Assembly (NCBI RefSeq): GCF_014230465.1
Contig: NZ_JAAXCY010000008.1
Coordinates: 62,001-126,000 of the forward strand
DNA length: 64,000 nucleotides
Source of the DNA: Pseudomonas cremoris
GTDB taxonomy: Bacteria > Pseudomonadota > Gammaproteobacteria > Pseudomonadales > Pseudomonadaceae
Reading direction: 5' to 3'
How positions within the stretch are numbered: the stretch's first letter is position 1; each line of letters opens with the position of its first letter. The position numbers were made by a program, and so were the translations under genes. Positions 53,636 to 61,406 of this stretch are shown here, piece by piece. The notes under the pieces were generated by a model. The model searched no databases, was not told the origin of the DNA, and was given only the letters and a program-made list of their open reading frames with translations.

Positions 53636-55063
53636 ATGTCTGAAACTCCCGGAAAACTTAGGCTTGGTGCACTGGTTGCACTTGTCGTGGGCTCGATGAT
53701 TGGTGGCGGGATCTTCTCACTGCCACAAAACATGGCGGCCAGCGCCGATGTTGGCGCGGTATTGATTGGTTGGGTCATTACCGCCATCGGCATGTTGACC
53801 CTCGCTTTCGTGTTCCAGACCCTCGCCAACCGCAAGCCCGACCTCGATGGCGGTGTCTACGCCTACGCCAAGGCCGGTTTCGGCGATTACATGGGCTTCT
53901 CATCGGCCTGGGGCTACTGGATCAGTGCCTGGCTGGGCAACGTCGGTTACTTCGTTTTGCTGTTCAGCACCCTCGGCTACTTCTTTCCGATCTTTGGCGA
54001 AGGCAACACGCCGGCAGCCGTGATTGGTGCGTCGGTGCTGTTGTGGGCCGTGCACTTTCTGGTGCTGCGCGGGATCAAGGAAGCGGCGTTCATCAACCTG
54101 GTGACTACTGTCGCCAAGGTCGTGCCGCTGGTTCTGTTCGTGTTGATCGCGCTGTTCGCGTTCAAGCTGGAGATCTTCACCGCTGACATCTGGGGCGTGA
54201 AAAACCCGGACCTGGGCAGTGTGATGAACCAGGTGCGCAACATGATGCTGGTCACCGTGTGGGTGTTCATCGGTATCGAGGGCGCCAGCATCTTCTCGTC
54301 CCGCGCGGAGAAACGCTCCGACGTGGGTAAAGCCACGGTCATCGGCTTTATCACCGTGCTGCTGTTCCTGATGCTGGTGAACGTGCTGTCCCTGGGGATC
54401 ATGACCCAACCGGAACTGGCCAAGCTGCAAAACCCGTCGATGGCTGCCGTACTGGAACACGTAGTGGGCCACTGGGGTGCGGTGCTGATCAGCGTCGGCT
54501 TGATCATTTCCTTGCTGGGTGCGCTGCTGTCGTGGGTGCTGCTGTGTGCGGAGATCATGTTCGCCGCCGCCAAGGACCACACCATGCCAGAGTTCCTGCG
54601 CAAGGAGAACGCCAACCACGTGCCGGTCAACGCCCTGTGGCTGACCAACGCCATGGTGCAGCTGTTCCTGGTGATCACGCTGTTTTCCGCCAGCACTTAC
54701 CTGTCGCTGATCTACCTCGCCACCTCGATGATCCTGGTGCCTTACCTGTGGTCGGCGGCCTACGCCCTGTTGCTGGCGGTGCGTGGTGAAACCTACGAAG
54801 CCGCGTTGGCCGAGCGTAAGAAAGACCTGTTCATCGGCGCCATCGCTCTGATCTATGCGATCTGGCTGCTTTACGCCGGTGGCACCAAGTACCTGCTGCT
54901 CTCCGCCCTGCTCTACGCCCCCGGCGCGATCCTGTTCGCCAAGGCCAAGCGTGAACTGGGCAAACCGATTTTCACCAACGTCGAGAAGCTGATTTTCGCC
55001 GCAGTGGTCATTGGCGCCCTGGTGGCGGCCTATGGGCTCTACGACGGTTTCCTGACCTTGTAA
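53636..55063 (+). CDS. arcD: Arginine/ornithine antiporter
   Basis: The 475-residue inner-membrane antiporter swaps external arginine for internal ornithine without net energy cost. About twelve hydrophobic segments; VGSMIGGGIFSLPQNMAA (about 15-35) is the APC-family binding segment. It heads arcDABC, separated from arcA by 24 bp. The ATG at 53636 has GGAG 9 nt upstream. It is a close paralogue of the divergent gene at 51761-53188. Confidence 0.95.
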   Translation: MSETPGKLRLGALVALVVGSMIGGGIFSLPQNMAASADVGAVLIGWVITAIGMLTLAFVFQTLANRKPDLDGGVYAYAKAGFGDYMGFSSAWGYWISAWLGNVGYFVLLFSTLGYFFPIFGEGNTPAAVIGASVLLWAVHFLVLRGIKEAAFINLVTTVAKVVPLVLFVLIALFAFKLEIFTADIWGVKNPDLGSVMNQVRNMMLVTVWVFIGIEGASIFSSRAEKRSDVGKATVIGFITVLLFLMLVNVLSLGIMTQPELAKLQNPSMAAVLEHVVGHWGAVLISVGLIISLLGALLSWVLLCAEIMFAAAKDHTMPEFLRKENANHVPVNALWLTNAMVQLFLVITLFSASTYLSLIYLATSMILVPYLWSAAYALLLAVRGETYEAALAERKKDLFIGAIALIYAIWLLYAGGTKYLLLSALLYAPGAILFAKAKRELGKPIFTNVEKLIFAAVVIGALVAAYGLYDGFLTL

Positions 55064-55087
55064 CTTGTGTTTATTGGAGGATCTGTA

Positions 55088-56344
55088 ATGACCACGGAAA
55101 AAGTGAAGTACGGCGTACATTCCGAAGCCGGCAAACTGCGCAAAGTCATGGTGTGCTCCCCAGGCTTGGCCCACCAGCGGCTGACGCCCAACAACTGCGA
55201 TGAACTGCTGTTCGATGACGTGCTGTGGGTGGCCCAGGCCAAGCGCGACCATTTCGACTTCGTGACCAAGATGCGCGAGCGGGATATTGATGTGCTGGAA
55301 ATGCACAACCTGCTCACCGACATCGTCGCCATCCCCGAAGCACTGGACTGGATCCTGGAGCGCAAGATCACTGCCAACACCGTTGGCCTGGGCTTGGTCA
55401 ACGAAGTCAGCTCCTGGCTGCGCAGCCTGGAACCCCGCAAGACCGCCGAGTTTTTGATCGGTGGTGTATCGGCCGATGACCTGCCGAGCCAATTCGGCGG
55501 CAAGGCCATCGAGATGTTCCGTGACTTCCTCGGCCACGCCAGCTTCATCCTGCCGCCGCTGCCGAACACCCAGTTCACCCGTGACACCACCTGCTGGATC
55601 TACGGCGGCGTAACGCTGAACCCGATGTACTGGCCGGCGCGACGTCAGGAAACCCTGCTGACCACCGCCATCTACAAATTCCACCCCGAGTTCACCAACG
55701 CAGACTTCCAGATCTGGTACGGCGACCCCGACCAGGAACACGGCGCCTCCACCCTGGAAGGCGGTGACGTGATGCCAATCGGCAACGGTGTGGTCCTGAT
55801 CGGCATGGGCGAGCGCTCGTCCCACCAGGCGATCGGCCAACTGGCGCGCAACCTGTTCAAGAACAAGGCAGTAGAGAAGGTGATCGTCGCCGGCCTGCCG
55901 AAATCCCGCGCCGCGATGCACCTGGACACCGTGTTCAGCTTCTGCGACCGCGACCTCGTGACCATCTTCCCCGAAGTGGTCAACCAGATCGTCGCGTTCA
56001 CCCTGCGCCCTGACGAAAGCAAGCCGCACGGCATCGACATCCAACGCGAGAAAACCAACTTCCTCGACACCGTCGCCGCCGCCCTCGGCCTCAAGGCCCT
56101 GCGCGTAGTAGAAACCGGCGGCAATGCGTTTGCCGCCGAGCGCGAGCAGTGGGACGACGGCAACAACGTGGTGGCCGTGGAGCCTGGCGTGGTGATCGGT
56201 TACGACCGCAACACCTACACCAACACCCTGCTGCGCAAGGCCGGCGTGGAAGTGATCACCATCAGCGCCGGTGAACTCGGCCGTGGCCGTGGCGGCGGCC
56301 ACTGCATGACCTGCCCGATCATCCGCGACCCTATCGACTACTAA
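55088..56344 (+). CDS. arcA: Arginine deiminase
   Basis: The 418-residue enzyme converts arginine to citrulline and ammonia, the first step of the deiminase pathway. The catalytic Cys406 lies in [18 protein letters not shown] and [10 protein letters not shown] carry the substrate-binding and acid residues. Length and cysteine number equal P. aeruginosa ArcA. TGGAGG precedes the ATG at 55088. Confidence 0.97.
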   Translation: MTTEKVKYGVHSEAGKLRKVMVCSPGLAHQRLTPNNCDELLFDDVLWVAQAKRDHFDFVTKMRERDIDVLEMHNLLTDIVAIPEALDWILERKITANTVGLGLVNEVSSWLRSLEPRKTAEFLIGGVSADDLPSQFGGKAIEMFRDFLGHASFILPPLPNTQFTRDTTCWIYGGVTLNPMYWPARRQETLLTTAIYKFHPEFTNADFQIWYGDPDQEHGASTLEGGDVMPIGNGVVLIGMGERSSHQAIGQLARNLFKNKAVEKVIVAGLPKSRAAMHLDTVFSFCDRDLVTIFPEVVNQIVAFTLRPDESKPHGIDIQREKTNFLDTVAAALGLKALRVVETGGNAFAAEREQWDDGNNVVAVEPGVVIGYDRNTYTNTLLRKAGVEVITISAGELGRGRGGGHCMTCPIIRDPIDY

Positions 56345-56413
56345 GCGACCATCCACCCGGCGGCTTCCACCCGAAGCCGCCCGGGCCGATTACCGAATCC
56401 AAGGAGAATCATC

Positions 56414-57424
56414 ATGGCGTTCAACATCCACAACCGCAGCCTGCTCAGCCTGGAACACCACACCCCGCGCGAGCTGCGCTACCTGCTCGACCTGTCCCGC
56501 GACCTCAAGCGTGCCAAGTACACCGGCACCGAACAGCAGCACCTCAAGGGCAACAACATTGCGCTGATCTTCGAAAAAACCTCGACCCGCACCCGTTGCG
56601 CCTTCGAAGTCGCGGCCTATGACCAGGGCGCCAACGTCACCTATATCGACCCGGGCTCCTCGCAGATCGGCCACAAAGAAAGCATGAAAGACACCGCCCG
56701 CGTACTTGGGCGTATGTACGACGCTATCGAATACCGTGGCTTCAAGCAGGAGATCGTCGAGGAACTGGCCAAGTTCGCTGGCGTGCCGGTGTTCAACGGC
56801 CTGACCGATGAATATCACCCCACCCAGATGATCGCCGACGTGCTGACCATGCGTGAACACGCCGACAAGCCGATCCACGACATCAGCTACGCCTACCTGG
56901 GCGATGCGCGCAACAACATGGGTAACTCGCTGTTGCTGGTGGGTTCCAAGCTCGGCATGGACGTGCGTATCTGCGCGCCAAAAGCCCTGTGGCCTCACGA
57001 TGACCTGGTGGGCCGCTGCAAAAAATACGCGGAAGAAAGCGGCGCGCGCATCACCCTCACCGAAGACCCGAAAGCGGCAGTCAAAGGCGTGGACTTCATC
57101 CACACCGACGTGTGGGTATCGATGGGCGAGCCGGTGGAAGCCTGGGCCGAGCGGATCGAGCAACTGCTGCCGTACCAAGTGAACGCCGAGCTGATGAAAG
57201 CCACCGGCAACCCGCGCACCAAGTTCATGCACTGCTTGCCGGCGTTCCACAACAGCGACACCAAGGTCGGCAAGCAGATCGCCGAGCAGTATCCGCACCT
57301 GGCCAATGGCATTGAAGTGACGGACGACGTGTTCGAGTCGCCGGCGTGTATCGCCTTTGAGCAAGCGGAAAACCGCATGCACACCATCAAGGCGATCTTG
57401 GTCTCTACCCTCGCCGATTTGTAA
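56414..57424 (+). CDS. arcB: Catabolic ornithine carbamoyltransferase
   Basis: The 336-residue enzyme phosphorolyses citrulline to ornithine and carbamoyl phosphate. STRTR (57-61) binds phosphate and HCLPAFHN (about 273-280) carries the ornithine-side cysteine. Glu106, the residue known to give the catabolic enzyme of P. aeruginosa its allostery and direction, is present in DAIEYRGF. Third gene of arcDABC; a REPIN follows. Confidence 0.96.
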   Translation: MAFNIHNRSLLSLEHHTPRELRYLLDLSRDLKRAKYTGTEQQHLKGNNIALIFEKTSTRTRCAFEVAAYDQGANVTYIDPGSSQIGHKESMKDTARVLGRMYDAIEYRGFKQEIVEELAKFAGVPVFNGLTDEYHPTQMIADVLTMREHADKPIHDISYAYLGDARNNMGNSLLLVGSKLGMDVRICAPKALWPHDDLVGRCKKYAEESGARITLTEDPKAAVKGVDFIHTDVWVSMGEPVEAWAERIEQLLPYQVNAELMKATGNPRTKFMHCLPAFHNSDTKVGKQIAEQYPHLANGIEVTDDVFESPACIAFEQAENRMHTIKAILVSTLADL

Positions 57425-57443
57425 CTGAAGGAATGCGGTCAAC

Positions 57444-57533
57444 TGTGGGAGCGGGCTTGCTCGCGAATGCGGTGTGTCAGTCAGCACATGTATCAACTGA
57501 TACACCGCTTTCGTGAGCAAGCCCGCTCCCACA
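57444..57533. repeat. REPIN 12, inside the arc operon
   Basis: REP doublet of 90 bp between arcB and arcC. The right arm has TTTCGTGAGC, one change from CGCGAGC. It lies within a four-gene operon. Confidence 0.94.
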
Positions 57534-57577
57534 TTGGTCCTGTGTTCACAACGATGAATTTCAGAAGGACACTCTGT

Positions 57578-58507
57578 ATGCGTATCGTCGTTGCACTGGG
57601 CGGTAACGCCCTGCTCCGCCGTGGTGAACCCATGACAGCGGACAACCAACGCGCCAATATCCGGATCGCTACCGAACAGATCGCCAAGATCCACGCCGGC
57701 AACGAACTGGTGATCGCCCACGGCAATGGTCCGCAAGTCGGCCTGCTGTCATTGCAGGCGGCGGCCTACACCCAGGTGTCGCCTTACCCGCTGGACGTGC
57801 TCGGCGCCGAAACCGAAGGCATGATCGGCTACATCATCGAACAAGAGTTGGGCAACCTGCTGGACTTCGAAGTACCGTTCGCCACCCTGCTTACCCAAGT
57901 CGAAGTGGACGCCAACGACCCCGCCTTCAAGAACCCCACCAAGCCTATCGGCCCGGTGTACTCCAAGGCCGAAGCGGAAAAACTCGCCGCTGAAAAAGGC
58001 TGGGCCATTGCCCCGGACGGCGATAAATACCGCCGCGTCGTTGCCAGCCCACGGCCAAAACGCATCTTTGAAATCCGCCCGATCAAGTGGCTGCTGGAAA
58101 AAAGCAGCATCGTGATCTGCGCCGGCGGTGGCGGCATCCCGACCATGTACGGCGAAGACGGCAAGCTCAAAGGCATCGAGGCCGTGATCGACAAGGACCT
58201 GTGTTCGTCGCTGCTGGCCACCCAACTGGACGCCGATTTGCTGGTCATCGCCACCGACGTCAACGCCGCCTTTATCGACTACGGCAAGCCAACCCAGAAA
58301 GCCATCGGCCAGGCTCACCCGGACGAAATCGAAAAACTCGGCTTCGCCGCCGGCTCCATGGGCCCCAAGGTGCAAGCCGCCTGCGAGTTCGCCCGCAAGA
58401 CTGGCAAAACGGCGGTCATCGGTTCACTCTCGGACATCGAAGCCATCGTCCAGGGCAGCGCCGGCACGCGCATCAGCACGGCAAAACCTGGCATCACCTA
58501 TCTGTAA
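57578..58507 (+). CDS. arcC: Carbamate kinase
   Basis: The 309-residue enzyme makes ATP from carbamoyl phosphate, the energy-yielding last step. Family motifs: [14 protein letters not shown] at the start, [26 protein letters not shown] and [11 protein letters not shown]. The ATG at 57578 is preceded by AAGGA. It follows a 153-bp gap from arcB that holds a REPIN. DUF5064 follows after 18 bp. Confidence 0.96.
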   Translation: MRIVVALGGNALLRRGEPMTADNQRANIRIATEQIAKIHAGNELVIAHGNGPQVGLLSLQAAAYTQVSPYPLDVLGAETEGMIGYIIEQELGNLLDFEVPFATLLTQVEVDANDPAFKNPTKPIGPVYSKAEAEKLAAEKGWAIAPDGDKYRRVVASPRPKRIFEIRPIKWLLEKSSIVICAGGGGIPTMYGEDGKLKGIEAVIDKDLCSSLLATQLDADLLVIATDVNAAFIDYGKPTQKAIGQAHPDEIEKLGFAAGSMGPKVQAACEFARKTGKTAVIGSLSDIEAIVQGSAGTRISTAKPGITYL

Positions 58508-58525
58508 AGTCGAGGAGAGACGCCT

Positions 58526-58888
58526 ATGGCCACCTTTGAACCGGGACACTTGCACGTCGAACGTCATGCGCTCAATGCCCAGGACTACAGCTACAACCTG
58601 TGCATCGACTACGAAGTCAGCCAGGACCCCAAGGAAGGCAAGGGAATGCTGTTCAAACTGCATGGCTCGGTACAGGGCAAGGACCTCAAGGAAGAGTTCT
58701 TTTTACCCAAGGACCAGGCGTTCGACTTTGCACGGCATGCGATGAACATCGCGCAGAAGTACGGCATGCCGAAAATTGCGGTGCTGAACGGCTCGATGCA
58801 CAAGCAGTACGACTTGATGTTCGAGGATGTGCGGCATCAGTTGGATGTGAAATCAGGCGATCCGATCAAGCCTGAGCACCTGGAATAA
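58526..58888 (+). CDS. DUF5064 family protein
   Basis: The 120-residue protein begins MATFEPGHLHVERHALN and has a soluble beta-rich core ending in DVKSGDPIKPEHLE. DUF5064 is known mainly from Pseudomonas and has no assigned role. GAGGAG is 7 nt before the ATG. It is 18 bp after arcC, so probably the last gene of the arc transcript, which hints at a link with arginine fermentation but does not prove it. Confidence 0.85.
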   Translation: MATFEPGHLHVERHALNAQDYSYNLCIDYEVSQDPKEGKGMLFKLHGSVQGKDLKEEFFLPKDQAFDFARHAMNIAQKYGMPKIAVLNGSMHKQYDLMFEDVRHQLDVKSGDPIKPEHLE

Positions 58889-58905
58889 GAACACCGCAAT
58901 CCCCC

Positions 58906-59011
58906 TGTGGGAGCGGGCTTGTGTGGGAGCGGGCTTGCTCGCGAATGCGGTGGGTCAGTCACTTGATTTATCAACTGACCCACCGCATTCGCGAGCAAGC
59001 CCGCTCCCACA
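58906..59011. repeat. REPIN 13 with duplicated arm
   Basis: REP doublet of 106 bp. The first 15 bases of the left arm (TGTGGGAGCGGGCTT) occur twice in tandem, 16 bp apart. Confidence 0.92.
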
Positions 59012-59101
59012 TTTGGATCTTCACCCAATGTGAGATTTCACCTCTACCCGCGCTCCAAGGCATACTTGCCGCCTCTGCTCTCCAGAATTGCTAATCGCCC
59101 C

Positions 59102-60610
59102 ATGCGTATCCACGTCAGCTTCATCGACCGCGTCGGCATCACCCAGGAAGTCCTGGCCCTGCTCGGTGGGCGCAATCTCAACCTGGATGCGGTGGAAATG
59201 GTGCCGCCCAACGTCTATATCGACGCGCCAACCCTGAGTGCCGACGTGCTCGAAGAGCTGCGTGACGCACTGTTCAGCGTGCACGGCGTACAAGCGGTGA
59301 CGGTAGTCGACATCCTCCCCGGCCAACGCCGTCACCTGCAACTCGACGCCCTGCTGGCCGCGATGACCGACCCTGTACTGGCGCTGGACAGCGCAGGCAA
59401 GATCCTGCTGGCCAACCCGGCGCTGATCGCGCTGTACGGTCGCGAACCGGCTGGGGAAAGCATCAGCGAACTGTTCAACGACCCGGCGCTGCTGGACACC
59501 TTGCTGGAACAGGGTTTTCGCCTGCCGCTGCGCGAGATCAGCGTCAACGGCCAGACCCTGCTGCTGGACGCCACGCCGATCACCGACGCCGGCGCCCTAC
59601 TGACCTTGTACCCACCCAACCGCATCGGCGAACAACTGTCGGCGCTGCACCACGACCATGCCGAAGGGTTTGATGCCCTGCTGGGCGAATCCCCCGTGAT
59701 CCGCACCCTCAAGGCGCGTGCGCAGCGGGTAGCCGCGCTGGATGCGCCGCTGTTGATTCAAGGCGAAACCGGCACCGGTAAAGAGCTGGTCGCGCGGGCC
59801 TGCCATGCCATCAGTGCACGCCACAGCGCACCGTTCCTGGCGTTGAACTGCGCGGCGTTGCCAGAGAACCTCGCCGAAAGCGAGTTGTTCGGTTATGCGC
59901 CCGGCGCGTTCACCGGCGCCCAACGCGGCGGCAAGCCGGGGCTGATGGAGTTGGCCAACCAAGGCACAGTGTTCCTCGATGAGATCGGCGAAATGTCGCC
60001 GTACCTGCAGGCCAAGCTGCTGCGTTTTCTCAATGACGGCAGCTTCCGCCGTGTCGGTGGCGACCGTGAAGTGAAGGTCAACGTGCGCATCCTCAGCGCT
60101 ACCCACCGCGACCTGGAAAAGATGGTCAGCGAAGGCACCTTCCGAGAAGACTTGTTCTACCGCCTTAACGTGCTCAACGTCGAAGTGCCCCCCCTGCGCC
60201 AACGTGGCCAGGACATCCTGCTGTTGGCCCGCTATTTCATGCAGCAAGCCTGCGCGCAGATCCAGCGCCCGGTCTGCCGCCTCGCGCCGGGCACCTACCC
60301 GGCACTGCTGGGCAACCCGTGGCCGGGCAATGTGCGGCAATTGCAAAACGTGATCTTCCGCGCCGCCGCGATCTGCGAAAGCAACCTGGTGGACATCGGC
60401 GACCTGGACATCGCCGGCACCTCGGTGGCGCGCCAAAGCGACAACGAAGTCGATAGCCTGGAACAGGCCGTGGAAGACTTCGAACGCAGCCTGCTGGAAA
60501 AGCTCTACGCCAGCTACCCCTCGACTCGCCAACTGGCCAGCCGCTTGCAAACCTCCCACACCGCCATCGCCCATCGCCTGCGCAAGTACGGCATTCCCAA
60601 CAAGCCTTAA
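59102..60610 (+). CDS. gcsR: TyrR-type sigma-54 activator GcsR
   Basis: The 502-residue enhancer-binding protein has an N-terminal ACT domain (about 1-73), a PAS domain (about 80-170), an AAA+ domain with Walker A GETGTGKE (221-228), GAFTGA (268-273) for sigma-54 contact and Walker B VFLDEIGE (290-297), and a C-terminal helix-turn-helix ([25 protein letters not shown]). It corresponds to GcsR (PA2449), which activates the glycine cleavage operon. The adjacent gcvH2 promoter carries matching sites. Confidence 0.93.
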   Translation: MRIHVSFIDRVGITQEVLALLGGRNLNLDAVEMVPPNVYIDAPTLSADVLEELRDALFSVHGVQAVTVVDILPGQRRHLQLDALLAAMTDPVLALDSAGKILLANPALIALYGREPAGESISELFNDPALLDTLLEQGFRLPLREISVNGQTLLLDATPITDAGALLTLYPPNRIGEQLSALHHDHAEGFDALLGESPVIRTLKARAQRVAALDAPLLIQGETGTGKELVARACHAISARHSAPFLALNCAALPENLAESELFGYAPGAFTGAQRGGKPGLMELANQGTVFLDEIGEMSPYLQAKLLRFLNDGSFRRVGGDREVKVNVRILSATHRDLEKMVSEGTFREDLFYRLNVLNVEVPPLRQRGQDILLLARYFMQQACAQIQRPVCRLAPGTYPALLGNPWPGNVRQLQNVIFRAAAICESNLVDIGDLDIAGTSVARQSDNEVDSLEQAVEDFERSLLEKLYASYPSTRQLASRLQTSHTAIAHRLRKYGIPNKP

Positions 60611-60631
60611 CTGCCAAAACGCAGATCAAAA

Positions 60632-60720
60632 TGTGGGAGCGGGCTTGCTCGCGAAGGCGGTGTGTCAGCTATTACATCTGTGACTGATGCAACGCATTCG
60701 CGAGCAAGCCCGCTCCCACA
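60632..60720. repeat. REPIN 14
   Basis: REP doublet of 89 bp between gcsR and its likely target promoter. Confidence 0.94.
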
Positions 60721-60760
60721 GGGATCGCATTCCAAGTTTTGGTCCAGGAACGACATCGGC

Positions 60761-60797
60761 TGTACTGAAAGCGCTACAGCGTAACGATATCGCTACA
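60761..60797 (+). promoter_or_regulatory. GcsR sites 1 and 2
   Basis: TGTACTG-AAAG-CGCTACA (60761-60778) and CGTAACG-ATAT-CGCTACA (60780-60797) lie one base apart. Both are 18-bp dyads on the TGTAACG-N4-CGTTCCG-like pattern published for GcsR in P. aeruginosa. Confidence 0.8.
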
Positions 60798-60860
60798 GCC
60801 TTGTTTTTTGCGCGCCATGCAAGGCTTTGATCCACATAGGCTTTTTTTCGCGCGCTCAAC

Positions 60861-60878
60861 TGTAGCGAAATCGCTACA
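60861..60878 (+). promoter_or_regulatory. GcsR site 3
   Basis: TGTAGCG-AAAT-CGCTACA, a perfect 18-bp dyad, 81 bp after site 2 (about eight helical turns). Confidence 0.82.
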
Positions 60879-60910
60879 GACCTTGGGCATAAGCCTATAA
60901 CCATTTTCAC

Positions 60911-60923
60911 CAAACCATTGATT
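60911..60923 (+). promoter_or_regulatory. IHF binding site
   Basis: CAAACCATTGATT matches the IHF consensus (YAANNNNTTGATW) at every defined base, between the GcsR sites and the sigma-54 promoter, where DNA bending is expected. Confidence 0.7.
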
Positions 60924-60941
60924 TTAAAGGGTTTAACAACC

Positions 60942-60958
60942 TTGGCCGCGATTTTGCT
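60942..60958 (+). promoter_or_regulatory. Sigma-54 promoter of gcvH2P2
   Basis: TTGGCCGCGATTTTGCT has the -24 GG and -12 GC with exactly 10 bp between. Transcription should start near 60970. Confidence 0.85.
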
Positions 60959-61012
60959 AAGCAACTCCCCATTATTCCGTCCACCAGACGAATCTGGCCC
61001 CGAGGAGTTTCC

Positions 61013-61396
61013 ATGAGCGAGTTGCGTTTCACTGAAGATCACGAATGGCTGCGCGCCGAAGCTGACGGCAGCGTCACCGTGGGTATCACCGCTTTCGCGC
61101 AGAACGCGCTGGGTGATGTGGTTTTCGTGCAACTGCCGGAGTTGCAGGCCTACGACAAGGGCGCCGAAGCGTCCACCGTGGAATCGGTGAAGGCCGCCAG
61201 CGGCGTGTACATGCCCCTGACCGGCGAAGTGCTGGAAGTGAACGACAAGCTCAGCGACAGCCCGGAACTGGTCAACGAAGACCCGATGGGCGAAGGCTGG
61301 TTCTTCCGCTTTAAACCGGCCGATGCCGAGGCGGTGGCTAAACTGTTGGATCAGGACGCGTACGACCGCCTGATCAAAGCCAACGCTGAAGCTTGA
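61013..61396 (+). CDS. gcvH2: Glycine cleavage system H protein
   Basis: The 127-residue lipoyl carrier shuttles the aminomethyl group between the P, T and L proteins. The lipoyl lysine is Lys60 in [10 protein letters not shown]. Motifs before it ([30 protein letters not shown]) are typical. GAGGAG precedes the ATG. The upstream sigma-54/GcsR promoter makes glycine-responsive control likely. gcvP2 follows after 10 bp. Confidence 0.96.
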   Translation: MSELRFTEDHEWLRAEADGSVTVGITAFAQNALGDVVFVQLPELQAYDKGAEASTVESVKAASGVYMPLTGEVLEVNDKLSDSPELVNEDPMGEGWFFRFKPADAEAVAKLLDQDAYDRLIKANAEA

Positions 61397-61406
61397 GGAG
61401 CGCGCA

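Noticed and set aside
53900..56356. 818-codon open frame on the minus strand opposite arcD-arcA
   Set aside because: Covers two certain genes of the other strand; the translation is a low-complexity His/Gln/Val/Gly mix typical of antisense frames.
602..60720. Possible CRISPR or other regular repeat array
   Set aside because: The repeated sequence is a scattered, palindromic REP doublet with kilobases between copies; no clustered direct repeats and no cas genes.
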